A stretch of 64,000 bases of DNA from Ignelater luminosus (lineage: Eukaryota > Arthropoda > Insecta > Coleoptera > Elateridae). The stretch covers positions 1 through 64,000 of the forward strand of contig VTPC01003414.1 in assembly GCA_011009095.1 (NCBI GenBank), in the 5' to 3' direction. A program made the position numbers and the translations under genes. Below are positions 24,240 to 34,200 of this stretch, one piece after another; position 1 is the first letter of the stretch; every line of letters starts with the position of its first letter. The notes under the pieces were generated by a model. The model was not told where the DNA came from, ran no database searches, and worked only from the letters and a program-made list of their open reading frames with translations.

Positions 24240-26205
24240 TTTTGTGGGGCGAAAAGTAAATATCGAACCCATAGAACACGAAACAGCTAAAAACCTATAC
24301 TCAAGAAGACAAATAGAAAAAAATAAACGCTAAAGGCATTGCGAAAGAAGATCAAGTGAACACAGCACGTTTTGAATTAAAGACAAAATTCTGAAAGTAG
24401 CAGAAGTACTAGCGAAACGTGAAATTAATATCAACAAAACAAAAGAATGTCGGATCCACGGTACACCCCGGAAGTAAAAGCAATAACTAAGAATAAAAGA
24501 AATGCTGACCTAAAATATGTGACCACAAAAAGAAGACTACTGGGAAAGAATATGGAAAGTGATTTATATAGCGCCCAAAAGAAAATATGGAAACTATTAG
24601 GTAACAAAAAAAATAATAACCAACACCATAAAACTAAATAAAATAAGCAGCAGACAATGGCAACAACACTTTAAAGATCATTATAAAGAACAAGAAGAAA
24701 ATGAACAACAAAATATAACATTAGAGGAAGTTAATCAGAAAATATAGAAATACAAAAAAAATAAATAGAGGAAACAATAAAAAGATTGAAGAACAGGAAG
24801 GCGCCGGGAATTGGCAATATAACAAATGAGCTTATTAAGTATGGAGGAGACCATCCCCAGAACAAACTGATAAAGCCGTATAACATCATCATTAGAGACT
24901 GCAAAATCCCACGAGAATGGAAAACAAATATGACAATTCCGATATTCAAAAAGGGGAATAAGGACAACCCCAATAACTACCGGAATATCGCACTTACAAG
25001 TAGCGTACAAAAGTTATTAACAAAAATAATTTTATATAGATTAGACCCGTATTTACATATAAGAGATCAGCAAGGACTCCGGAAAAATCGTTCGACAGAC
25101 GCGATATTCATAACGAGACAGATCACTGAAAAAACGATCGAATTTAACTCACCAGCCTTTATGTGTTACATTGATTTGCAAAAAGGCATTCGATAGGGTA
25201 AGATTAAATGATGTAATATCGCTCCTGTAGCAGAATAACATACCACTCAAACTCATCAAATTAATCCACGATCTGAATACGGGAACGACAACGAGAATAC
25301 AAGTGGGAGGAAAAATAACGGACGAGATATTAAATAATACAGGTATCAGATAAGGAGACTCGTTGATCCCAGTTTTATTCAATGCAGTTATGAACACAAT
25401 AATAAGGAAACTAGACAAATTAACGAATACAAGATGGGAAATAGGGTAATACAAGCAATTTGCTATGCCGACGACGCAGTCCTCATGGTAAATACGAAAG
25501 ACGACCTTCAAAGGTTATTACACAGGTTCAATATATAGACAGCTAAAACCAAGTCAATGGTGATATCTAAACAACCACGTCGATGTAAATTAATCATAGA
25601 AAACAAAGGAATAGAACAAGTACTGAGCTTCAACTATCTGGGAGCAGAAATATCGAGCGATCGGCAACTGTATATAAAAGTCAGACGGCAGGTAATGAAG
25701 GGAGCTAAGGTGTCTGGATGTCTCAGAGATGATGTGTGGAAAAACAAATATCTTGGCATCAAGAGCAAAGTAAGGATCTATAAAGCAAATGTAAGACCAG
25801 TATTGACGAATGTCGCTGAAACACGAGCAGAGACAGCCAGAACAAAACAACTGCAAGGCACCACGAAAATGAACACTCTAAGATTGATAATGGAAAAACA
25901 AGACTAGATAGAGTTCGAAACGAATCAATAAGATATCGTAAAATTCGTAAAGAGCAGAAAATCACAATAGAATAACCATATCGGCTGAGCAGAAGATAAT
26001 AGACTGATAAAAATAACTAGAAATATGAAACCACAAGGAAAAACCCTGGAAGACCGAGTACACGATGGATGGAAAGCTGGGAGTCTTTATCAATAGAAAC
26101 ACCGTAAAAAGAAAAGCGTGAAGAAAAAACAAGCACCCACCTGTAATAAGAATAAAAAAAAGAAGAAACAAATCAAAATAGAGAAAGCAATGAAGTTGCA
26201 ACTTG
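24240..26205 (+). mobile_element. LINE with RT, 5'-truncated and decayed
   Basis: Plus-strand frames follow a non-LTR polyprotein from the pre-RT region to the C-terminus. The RT start is at 24786 (KNRKAPGIGNITNELIKYGG), then PREWKTNMTIPIFKKGN, NNYRNIALTSSVQKLLTKII and QQGLRKNRSTDAIF. After a frameshift near 25190 come CKKAFDRVRLNDVI and a GDSL block near 25360, then LCYADDAVL near 25465 in another frame. The tail at 25545-25907 has SFNYLGAEISSDRQ and VRIYKANVRPVLTNVAETRA. The RT is split by at least three frameshifts. The 3' end is AT/A-rich at about 26150-26205 and abuts a family-Y gene fragment. The clade is not assigned. Confidence 0.75.
24786..25196 (+). pseudogene. Reverse transcriptase N-terminal half of the LINE
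   Basis: This 136-codon frame covers RT blocks 0-2: KAPGIGNITNELIKYG, WKTNMTIPIFKKG, YRNIALTSSVQKLL and the FRKGRST-like block (LRKNRSTDAIF). It runs into the first catalytic block (MCYIDLQKGIR), where a frameshift occurs: the next frame gives CKKAFDRV, so the catalytic Asp of FVDYEKAFD is present but split across frames. Not functional as read. Confidence 0.7.
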
Positions 26206-26537
26206 CGTATTAAAATTTATTTTAAGTCTACCAACAGAAACAAAGTCACTTCTCTGTGACTCGTGCCCCGTACAAAACCGCAATGTATTAATAGCTTGTA
26301 TACTTGCAGTATACTCTTTTTCAATTTATGAAACCTTAGAGACTATTCGGATGAATTACCTAGAACCAGGACACACGCACATTGAGTGCGACTCAATGCA
26401 CCCTGTAATTGAACGTGCTAGTGAATATGCAAAAATTTATTTGCCCAATGATTGGAAAAACGTGACGAGAATGTCGAAGAAGAGGTACTGTCAAATAAAG
26501 TAACTGCCTTAACTCTTTCGGATTTCTTAGACTTTAA
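26205..26537 (+). pseudogene. Family-Y transposase, middle segment (left of the piggyBac insertion)
   Basis: The frames read CDSCPVQNRN, the usual D.CGGQNRN block with GG changed to PV; then MNYLEPGHTHIECDSMHPVI, IYLPNDWKNVTRMSKK and LTLSDFLDF. This is the second half of the family-Y protein, probably holding catalytic acidic residues of an RNase-H-like fold (inference). The gene is cut at 26534-26537 (TTAA) by the piggyBac element and resumes at 33788. N-terminal sequence is missing; the LINE at 24.2-26.2 kb occupies that place. Confidence 0.6.
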
Positions 26538-27060
26538 CCCTTTCGAGTCTATGGGGACATAATGTCCCACCTAATGCTCTTGTATGTCTGATGGTTAAAA
26601 TGCGTCCCGTTGCATGTAGGTTATTAGAGTTTCCGGCTTCTTACAACCCACAAAACAATTTTAAATCTAACAACATCGTTGATTGCACCATAACCTCAGT
26701 TTATGTCGCAATCTTGGCATGTTTACATGTGGTGTCGTGGAGTAATTTTGCTAGTACTTATCATCGTTTTCGTTTCTATTTTTCGTGTTCATTGCTAGAA
26801 AAAGGTAAGAAATATTTACTAAGCATACTTTAGTGCAAATAATCAAGAAAAGAATCGCAACAAAGATCTTTGGAGTTTTGTATGTGTCCTATTAGGCTCT
26901 TACTTTGGGTTTTATTTGTCCCAACAGACATACATGTTGCTGATGATTCGCCGGTATCGAACTCAAAAAGAACTTGAATATAAAATGAATGCGGTGTCTG
27001 AGGATTATGAGGAGGAACCACAATACTGGATCATCCAACAAAGATTACTGCCCAACATAG

Positions 27061-27970
27061 AATGATCTAAAGAATAGTAGCCAAAGTGGTGAAGACTCAA
27101 ATGTGCCTAACATGAATTTGAATATAAAGGATTTAGAGGGTAATAATGAGACTAGTTCAAATTCAGCCGAGAGTAATTCAAGTACGGACATAAGTGAATC
27201 AAATGAAAGTGAAGAAGATGAGCAAGTAGTGAATAATACATACAATATGGCTCAATAACGATGTAGCATTTATTCCCAGATTAGTTCTTCTACAACAGAA
27301 ATCAGGGAAATGTAGCCTTCCCGTAAGCTGAACGAGCTGGACTTATTTTTAAAACTTTTTCCGAAAAGTTTTATAATGTACATTTCACAATGTACCAATA
27401 TGCGTTTAGAAATTTTTGAAAGAGAAAGCAAAAAGAAGAGGATTTCTACTGACTACCATAAGATCATGATTGTCATTGGAATTTCACTTATGATGTCCTA
27501 CAATCGGGTGCCTGCATTCAACCATTAGTGGTCAAAGAATGAGTCTCTAGGGACTACATCTATAAAAAAATCAATTTCTAGAGATCGCTGCAAACTTCTG
27601 TTGGCAAAAATGTACTTCAATACTCCTGAGAAACCTGAAAACTACAGCAAGCAGTTCTACATTGATGAAGTTGTGAATTGTCTAAAACTTACGTTTCGAA
27701 AGTTTCGTTCTGAAGCAGCGTTCCAGAGCATTGATGAATCAATGGCGAAATTCAAAGAGAGATCTTCGATGAAACAATATTTACCTATAAAATCCATCAA
27801 ACGAGAAATAAAGATATAGGTCTATGATCTAAAAATATATGTGGGCAAAGATACTGAAGCAACTAGTGGTGCCCTAGCAAAGGGAAAATAGTGAATAATT
27901 TGGGAAGTTCTATTAGAGAAAAGGCAGTTGCATTATGTTTTGACAAGTTTTTCGCTTCTATTCAGCAGTA
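27061..27970 (+). pseudogene. piggyBac transposase, N-terminal and central part (copy 1)
   Basis: An acidic Ser/Glu-rich N-terminus (about 27070-27250) is followed, with frameshifts and stops, by LDLFLKLFPKSFIMYI, ISLMMSYNRVPAFNH, ISRDRCKLLLAKMYF and AFQSIDESMAKFKERSSMKQ, then YLPIKSIKREIKI, a stop, VYDLKIYVGKDTE and CFDKFFAS. These are the conserved piggyBac blocks. The Asp in VYDL and in CFDKFF correspond to the first two residues of the DDD triad (inference by alignment of motifs). The gene is interrupted near 27975 by the family-Y element. Confidence 0.75.
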
Positions 27971-27979
27971 GGAGCACTT

Positions 27980-29855
27980 GGACACCCTTACGTAATAAGG
28001 AACCAACCGACAAGTTTGCCAAAATAAAGTTACTGATACTGGTGGGTCTAAAATTGCTACTCTTTAGTTTAGCAAAATGGAACCGGTAAAATTGGTTACA
28101 TAGCGATATTTATTGCTGCAGACACCATCTTGCAAATTGTAAAAATCATAAAGTGCTTTCTGCAATAAGGTATCAACGATTCCTAGTTCCATATTGCAAA
28201 TTGCAAACGCCAGTTTGTGATAGCGGCACGTGGTGTTTTTTTTGCGTAATTAGTGTATTGTGTTTTTGTAAAGCAATGAATAGGGGAAGATTATTTCTAA
28301 CAATGAAGAAAAGCAAAATGTGACATCTAAGCATAATCGTCATTTAGAAGAAGCAGAGCTTGCTAGGAAACAAATGAATTCGGACTTGAAAATCGCTGCT
28401 GTAACAGAAAATGTCAAAACACTTACCTTTGATATGCAAAAAACACTACCTTTGCCACGTCTTTCCACTAATATTATCTTTTACAAAAGACAGCTATGAT
28501 TATATAACTGTAGCCTACACACCGGAAAAGACAATAAATCAATTTTTAATATTTGGTTTGAGGAACATGCAGGCAGAGGGAGCACAAGAGGTAGGCTCAT
28601 GCATATGACAGTATGTTGTTAATTATATTAGTGACAAAATTCAAAAATTAATTTTATGAAGTGACTCCTGTGGAGGTCAAAATCGCAACATCAAGATAGT
28701 GTTGCTGTTAAAATCCATTTTAAAAGAAAAACCTACCCTAGAAAAAATTCGATTAAGGTTCTTGGTATCTGGGCACAATTTTTTAACAAATGATAGTGAT
28801 TTTGGAGATGTTGAAAGTGCCCTGAAAATTCAACAAAAATTATTCTCGCCGGAAGGACACATCAAGATTATGGAAAACTGTAGAAAAAAAATCCTATCAA
28901 GGTCGAAGTTATGCAGAAGGAAGATTTTGTTAGTACCAGTAGCATAGAAAAGGACATTACCAACAGAAAGAAGACAACGAATGATTCCAAGGTAAATTGA
29001 CTCACTATAAAGGAACTAAAGGTTATCAAAGACAAACCCTACAGTATTTTTTATAAAACTACATACGATGACACGCAATCCTACCAAGAAATAAATATAA
29101 AAAAGAGGCAAGGGAAGACCACCATCATCAAGTAGTAATATTTTTGTTCAACATTTGACAATTCTTTGGCCTGAAGGAAAGCTGATAGCTCAGGCCAAGG
29201 CTGACAATTCAAAGTCAATTTTACACTTAACTCTAGTTGCAGATCGCTCATTTTATATAAATATTGTAGGTGATGCTAACATCGAAGAGGATATTGATGG
29301 TTATAACAGCGAGTTGGATTTTCAGATAGAAACCCATTCAGAAAAGGATGATAATAAATAATCATTAGTAAGGTTTACTCGATTTATATATTGAGTATAT
29401 GTGTTTCAGTTTTCATTTTTGTGATTACTTTGAAGATTGTTTCTCTTGTTTTTCGTTTATGGTGTATGCATATAATCTTATCAGAATGCTAGTAAATAAA
29501 TCAGAAATGAATTATATTACTTATTTGTGTTTACTATTACAGTTTTTAATTTTTTTGGTAAAGCAATTTTGAAAGAAACAAAATATTTATTTTACTTTGG
29601 TACTCAATAGATACATAACAATAAAATTGGTGTTAAGCATAAAAGAACCAACAGTTTATAATCAAATTATATCCAAGCCCTAACTTTATATTTTGGCAAA
29701 TACACATACTGACTATCTATGCATACCTCTTACAAAAAAATTTTAAAAAGTTGAATCCAGAAGTCATACAATTTAATTCAATAAAATAGACTTTAAACGC
29801 CAGTTTTTCTAAACCTCCTAAGTGCTGGTTGGTTCCTTATTGCGTAAGGAGGTCC
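27980..29855 (+). mobile_element. Family-Y (Sola-like?) DNA transposon, copy 1
   Basis: TIRs: GGAC at 27980 reading inward through CCTTACGTAATAAGGAACCA, and the reverse complement from 29855 inward, GGACCTCCTTACGCAATAAG, both continuing GAACCAACC. Immediately outside lies ACTT on each side (27976-27979 and 29856-29859), a 4-bp target duplication. The interior carries the second half of a family-Y transposase (28270-29130) plus about 600 bp of AT-rich sequence. Since the N-terminal half is missing and frames are broken, this copy is non-autonomous. Four-bp duplications are a known property of the Sola superfamily; that assignment is a hypothesis. Confidence 0.75.
28270..29130 (+). pseudogene. 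Family-Y transposase C-terminal half (copy 1)
   Basis: Block order across frames: HNRHLEEAELARKQMNSDLK; TLTFDMQKTLPLPRLST; NIIFYKRQL; EEHAGRGSTR; CGGQNRNIKIVLLLKSIL (28669 on); IRLRFLVSGHNFLTNDSDFG; VESALKIQQK; NPIKVEVMQKEDF. This order (H-x-x-K/E-A, LTFDLQK, YYKRQL, D.CGGQNRN, SGHSFLPND.DF) is that of an insect multi-copy transposase family. Frame changes occur near 28440, 28560 and 28840. Its duplicate at 31265-32095 lacks about 10 bp before the QNRN block. Confidence 0.65.
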
Positions 29856-29865
29856 ACTTTATGTT

Positions 29866-30075
29866 CTTAGAGGTTTTTCGCTTCTGTCAAGTTGCTGGAC
29901 GAATAAGGCTATCCAGCAGTAGGAACACTTAGGAAGAGCAGAAGAATTGTACCAAAATTTTCCGAAAAGCTTAATCGTGGAGATTCACAATTTCGAGTGA
30001 ATAAGGAAGGTACAATAGTTTGCAGATAGCAGGATACAAAAGATGTGTTGGCAACAAGCAACTGCTTCTCACATA
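29866..30075 (+). pseudogene. piggyBac transposase, C-terminal part before gap (copy 1)
   Basis: Just right of the nested element the frame resumes with FFASVKLLDE, stop, GYPAVGTLRKSRRIVPKFSE and KLNRGDSQFRVNKEG. This is the piggyBac GTxRxNR...P block that follows the second catalytic Asp. It runs into the N gap at 30076. The stretch cagcagtaggaacactt occurs both here (29916 on) and, slightly altered, left of the nested element (27964 on), so the insertion site region is partly repeated. Confidence 0.7.
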
Positions 30076-30475
30076 NNNNNNNNNNNNNNNNNNNNNNNNN
30101 NNNNNNNNNNNNNNNNNNNNNNNNNNNNNNNNNNNNNNNNNNNNNNNNNNNNNNNNNNNNNNNNNNNNNNNNNNNNNNNNNNNNNNNNNNNNNNNNNNNN
30201 NNNNNNNNNNNNNNNNNNNNNNNNNNNNNNNNNNNNNNNNNNNNNNNNNNNNNNNNNNNNNNNNNNNNNNNNNNNNNNNNNNNNNNNNNNNNNNNNNNNN
30301 NNNNNNNNNNNNNNNNNNNNNNNNNNNNNNNNNNNNNNNNNNNNNNNNNNNNNNNNNNNNNNNNNNNNNNNNNNNNNNNNNNNNNNNNNNNNNNNNNNNN
30401 NNNNNNNNNNNNNNNNNNNNNNNNNNNNNNNNNNNNNNNNNNNNNNNNNNNNNNNNNNNNNNNNNNNNNNNNNNN
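30076..30475. other. Assembly gap, exactly 400 N
   Basis: A run of 400 undetermined bases. Sequence left of it (27481-30075) and right of it (30476-33070) is near-identical at a fixed offset of 2,995 bp at the left edge. That arrangement often marks a haplotype duplication placed either side of a gap. Open frames reported across the N run are artefacts. Confidence 0.95.
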
Positions 30476-30970
30476 ATTTCACTTATGATGTCCTACAATC
30501 GGGTGCCTGCATTCAACCATTACTGGTCAAAGAATGAGTCTCTAGGGACTACATCTATAAAAAAATCAATTTCTAGAGATCGCTGCAAACTTCTGTTGGC
30601 AAAAATGTACTTCAATACTCCTGAGAAACCTGGAAACTACAGCAAGCAGTTCTACATTGAAGAAGTTGTGAATTGTCTAAAACTTACGTTTTGAAAGTTT
30701 CGTTCTGAAGCAGCGTTCCAGAGCATTAATGAATCAATGGCGAAATTCAAAGAGAGATCTTCGATGAAACAATATTTACCTATAAAATTCATCAAACGAG
30801 AAATAAAGATATAGGTCTATGATCTAAAAATATATGTAGGCAAAGATACTGAAGCAACTAGTGGTGTCCTAGCAAAGGGAAAATAGTGAATGATTTGGGA
30901 AGTTCTATTAGAGAAAAGGCAGTTGCATTATGTTTTGACAGGTTTTTCGCTTCTATTCAGCAGTAGGAAC
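30476..30970 (+). pseudogene. piggyBac transposase, central part (copy 2)
   Basis: This matches 27481-27975 almost base for base: ISLMMSYNRVPAFNHYWSKN, here with the Trp that is a stop in copy 1, ISRDRCKLLLAKMYF, EEVVNCLKLTF, a stop where copy 1 reads Arg, then AFQSI.ESMAKFKER. The scattered substitutions against copy 1 show either two alleles or an old duplication. Confidence 0.75.
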
Positions 30971-30974
30971 ACTT

Positions 30975-32815
30975 GGACCCCCTTATGCAATAAGGAACCA
31001 ACCGACAAGTTTGCCAAAATAAAGTTACTGATACTGTGTGGGTCTAAAATTGCTACTCTTTAGTTTAGCAAAATGGAACCGGTAAAATTGGTTACATAGC
31101 GCTATTTATTGCTGCAGACACCATCTTGCAAATTGTAAAAATCATAGAGTGCTTTCTGCAATAAGGTATCAACGATTCCTAGTTCCATAGTGCAAATTGC
31201 AAACGTCAGTTTGTGGTAGCGGCACGTGGTGTTTTTTGCGTAATTAGTGTATTGTGTTTTTGTAAAGCAATGAATAGGGGAAGATTACTTCTAACAACGA
31301 AGAAAAGCAAAATGTGACATCTGAGCATAATCGTCATTTAGAAGAAGCAGAGCTTGCTAGGAAACAAATGAATTCGGACTTGAAAATCGCTGCTGTAACA
31401 GAAAATGTCAAAACACTTACCTTTGATATGCAAAAAACACTACATTTGCCACGTCTTTCCACTAATATTATTTTTTACAAAAGACAGCTATGACTATATA
31501 ACTGTAGCCTACACACCGGAAAAGATAACAAATCAATTTTTAATATTTGGCCTGAGGAACATGCAGGTAGAGGGAGCACAAGAAGTAGGTTCATGCATAT
31601 GAAAGTATGTTGTTAATCATATTAGTGACAAAATTCAAAAATTAATTTTATGAAGTCAAGTCAAAATCGCAACATCAAGATAGTGTTGCTGTTAAAATCC
31701 ATTTTAAAAGAAAAACCTACCCTAGAAAAAATTCGATTAAGGTTCTTGGTATCTGGGCACAATTTTTTACCAAATGATAGTGATTTTGGAGATGTTGAAA
31801 GTGCCCTGAAAATTCAACAGAAATTGAAGAACACATCAAGATTATGGAAAACTGTAGAAAAAAATCCTATCAAGGTCGAAGTTATGCAGAAGGAAGATTT
31901 TGTTAGTACCAGTAGCATAGAAAAGGACATTACCAACAGAAAGAAGACAACGAATGATTCCAAGGTAAATTGACTCACTATAAAGGAACTAAAGGTTATC
32001 AAAGACAACCCTACAGTATTTTTTGTAAAACTACATACGTTGACCAAGAAATAAATATAAAAAAGAGGCAAGGGAAGACCACCATCATCAAGTAGTAATA
32101 TTTTTGTTCAGCATTTGAAACTTCTTTGGCCTGAAGGAAAGCTGATAGCTCAGGCCAAGGCTGACAATTCAAAGTCAATTTTACACTTAATTCTAGTTGC
32201 AGATCACTCATTTTATACAAATATTGTAGGTGATGCTAACATCGAAGAGGATATTGATGGTTATAGCAGCGAGTTGGATTTTCAGATAGAAACCCATTCA
32301 GAAAAGGATGATAATAAATAATCATTAGTAAGGTTTACTAGGTTTATATATTGAGTATGTGTGTTTCAGTTTTCATTTTTGTGATTACTTTGAAGATTGT
32401 TTCTCTTGTTTTTCGTTTATGGTGTATGCATATAATCTTATCAGAATGCTAGTAAATAAATCAGAAATGAATTATATTACTTATTTGTGTTTACTATTAC
32501 AGTTTTTAATTTTTTTGGTAAAGCAATTTTGAAAGAAACAAAATATTTATTTTACTTTGGTACTCAATAGATACGTAACAATAAAATTGGTGTTAAGCAT
32601 AAAAGAACCAAAAGTTTATAATCAAATTATATCCAAGCCCTAACTTTATATTTTGGCAAATACACATACTGACTATCTAAGCATACCTCTTACAAAAAAA
32701 TTTTAAAAAGTTGAATCCAGAAGTCATACAATTTAATTCAATAAAATAGACTTTAAACGCCAGTTTCTCTAAACCTCCTAAGTGCTGGTTGGTTCCTTAT
32801 CGCGTAAGGAGGTCC
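30975..32815 (+). mobile_element. Family-Y (Sola-like?) DNA transposon, copy 2
   Basis: Same TIRs as copy 1 (GGACCCCCTTATGCAATAAG on the left; GGACCTCCTTACGCGATAAG read inward from 32815). The same ACTT duplication lies at 30971-30974 and 32816-32819. Interior transposase remnants are at 31265-32095. Compared with copy 1 it lacks a few short segments (about 10 bp before QNRN and about 15 bp near 31822) and has a longer open frame at 31650-31973. It shares the insertion point of copy 1 and therefore arose by duplication, or by assembly of two haplotypes, not by a second insertion. Confidence 0.75.
31265..32095 (+). pseudogene. Family-Y transposase C-terminal half (copy 2)
   Basis: Same blocks as copy 1. 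The open frame 31650-31973 (107 codons) reads QNRNIKIVLLLKSILKEK, FLVSGHNFLPNDSDFGDVES and NPIKVEVMQKEDFVSTSS in one frame. The CGG that normally precedes QNRN is deleted here, so a presumed catalytic or metal-binding Asp-Cys-Gly-Gly motif is lost. Confidence 0.65.
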
Positions 32816-32849
32816 ACTTTATGTTCTTAGAGGTTTTTCGCTTCTGTCA

Positions 32850-33560
32850 AGTTGCTTGACGAATTAGGCTATCCAACAGTAGGAACACTTAGGAAGAGCA
32901 GAAGAAGTGTACCAAAATTTTCCGAAAAGCTCAATCGTGGAGATTCACAATTTCGAGTGAATAAGGAAGGTGCAATAGTTTTCAGATGGCAGGATACAAA
33001 AGATGTGTTGGCAACAAGCAACTGCTTCTCACATACTACACCCGAGGTAAAATGTACCATGGAAGATGGAACAAAAAATGATGTGGCTTTCCCTGCAATG
33101 CTTCAGTTTTATAATGCTAGCATAACACTTGACAGATCAGATTGTTGAGTTATATCACTTTGATCGAAAGTCTGGCAAATGGTGAAAGAAGGTGTTCTAT
33201 AAACTTTTGATGGTAGGCGTAGCGAATGCTCGTGTAATTATAACGATTTACACAAGAAAAAGACGCCATTTTTGCCATTTCTAATACGAGTTGCAGAAGG
33301 ACTAGTTTTATTAGAAAGGAGCAAAGCAGCTGTGAAAAGAAGGTCAGCTACATCACTGGGACGACCTTCAAAAGTCAAAAAGCGAAAGACGATGTTCAAT
33401 GCCGGGAATCATTTGCCCATCCAAGGTAAAACAGGCAGAAGATGTTTCAGATGTTCTTTTCAGTTTAGAAAGGAAACACGGACCTATACATTGTGCCCGG
33501 CATATTCCGACCTGCCCCTGTGTAAAGGCTGCTTCACACCATACCATTTACAATGATTTT
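32850..33560 (+). pseudogene. piggyBac transposase C-terminal part with Cys-rich tail (copy 2)
   Basis: The 98-codon frame at 32852-33148 reads LDELGYPTVGTLRKSRRSVP, FRWQDTKDVLATSNCFSHTT and FPAMLQFYNASITLDRSDC. The last is the position of the third catalytic Asp (usual form GVDRFDQ), now LDRSD. After frameshifts, LVLLERSKAAVKRRSATSLG leads to a Cys-rich finger, RRCFRCSFQ...TLCPAYSDLPLCKGCF...H, as in many piggyBac transposases. Unlike copy 1 it has Leu where copy 1 has a stop (DELGYP). Confidence 0.75.
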
Positions 33561-33787
33561 GTATGCATTTATCGTGTTTTGTATTATTCTTTTGCGCAAT
33601 AAAAATTGATATTCAGGACAAATGGGTTATATTTGTCCCAACTATGAAGTTGAGCTGGGACATATACGTTCCAAACAAAATGGTGTTTTTTAAATTTAGT
33701 TTTCTTTACCTTAGTTAACATGACTAATGCAAAGAAATGTCTGAAAACAGCAGCTACTTGCGAAAAAAGAAATTCGGCTTGAAAGGG

Positions 33788-34200
33788 TTAAACCATTTCG
33801 AAATTCTAGAATGCTCAATGTACATAAGGTAACGGATTCTACGAATTTAAATTGGAAGGAAGTAAAATGTTAAAAGTATTAGGACATGCATTCGTTTACG
33901 TAAAGGGTATGCAAACTAACCCTTTTGATTTTCAAATCGGCGACTAAGCAGTTTTTAAAAACATTCAGAAACAAAATTTCTAAGACTATAAAGTCTACAG
34001 CATTTGCCAGAATATTAGAAACCGGCAAGAACTTAAGTTTTTGTTAGCACCACTGAATTGAATATCTTTGAATCGACGAAAAGACAAAAGTTTTTTAGAT
34101 ACAACTTACTTATTAGGGTTAAGACTGTACAGAAGTTTTAAAAATATTAAAACTTTCTGATAAATTACTTACTAAAATTTACTGTAAAAAAAGATGTGAT
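33788..34200 (+). pseudogene. Family-Y transposase, C-terminal segment (right of the piggyBac insertion)
   Basis: Starting at the duplicated TTAA, frames read HFEILECSM, VTDSTNLNWKEVKC, KVLGHAFVYVKGMQTNPFDF and, further on, AVFKNIQKQNF and LNIFESTKRQKFF. This fits the C-terminal third of the family-Y protein, which continues from 26537 once the piggyBac element is removed. Stops and shifts are present. The true 3' boundary is unclear. Confidence 0.5.

Larger units (their letters stand above)
26538..33787 (+). mobile_element. piggyBac-superfamily element with nested insertion and internal duplication
   Basis: The left end is TTAA followed by CCCTTTCGAG; the right end is CTTGAAAGGG followed by TTAA. 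These are the classic piggyBac terminal form and TTAA duplication, at 26534-26537 and 33788-33791. The reading frame of the interrupted family-Y gene continues on both sides (DFLDF on the left, HFEILECSM on the right), which supports the boundaries. The interior holds piggyBac transposase pieces in the order N-terminal to C-terminal, a family-Y element inserted within the transposase gene, and a repeat of about 3 kb around the gap. A Cys-rich C-terminus is present near 33430-33540. Confidence 0.8.

Noticed and set aside
25149..25511. 120-codon minus-strand frame
   Set aside because: Shadow of the LINE RT read on the plus strand; no motif of its own.
30020..30694. Open frames of 137-224 codons spanning the first gap
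   Set aside because: They consist mostly of X residues from the 400 N and are not real; the flanks are piggyBac remnants.
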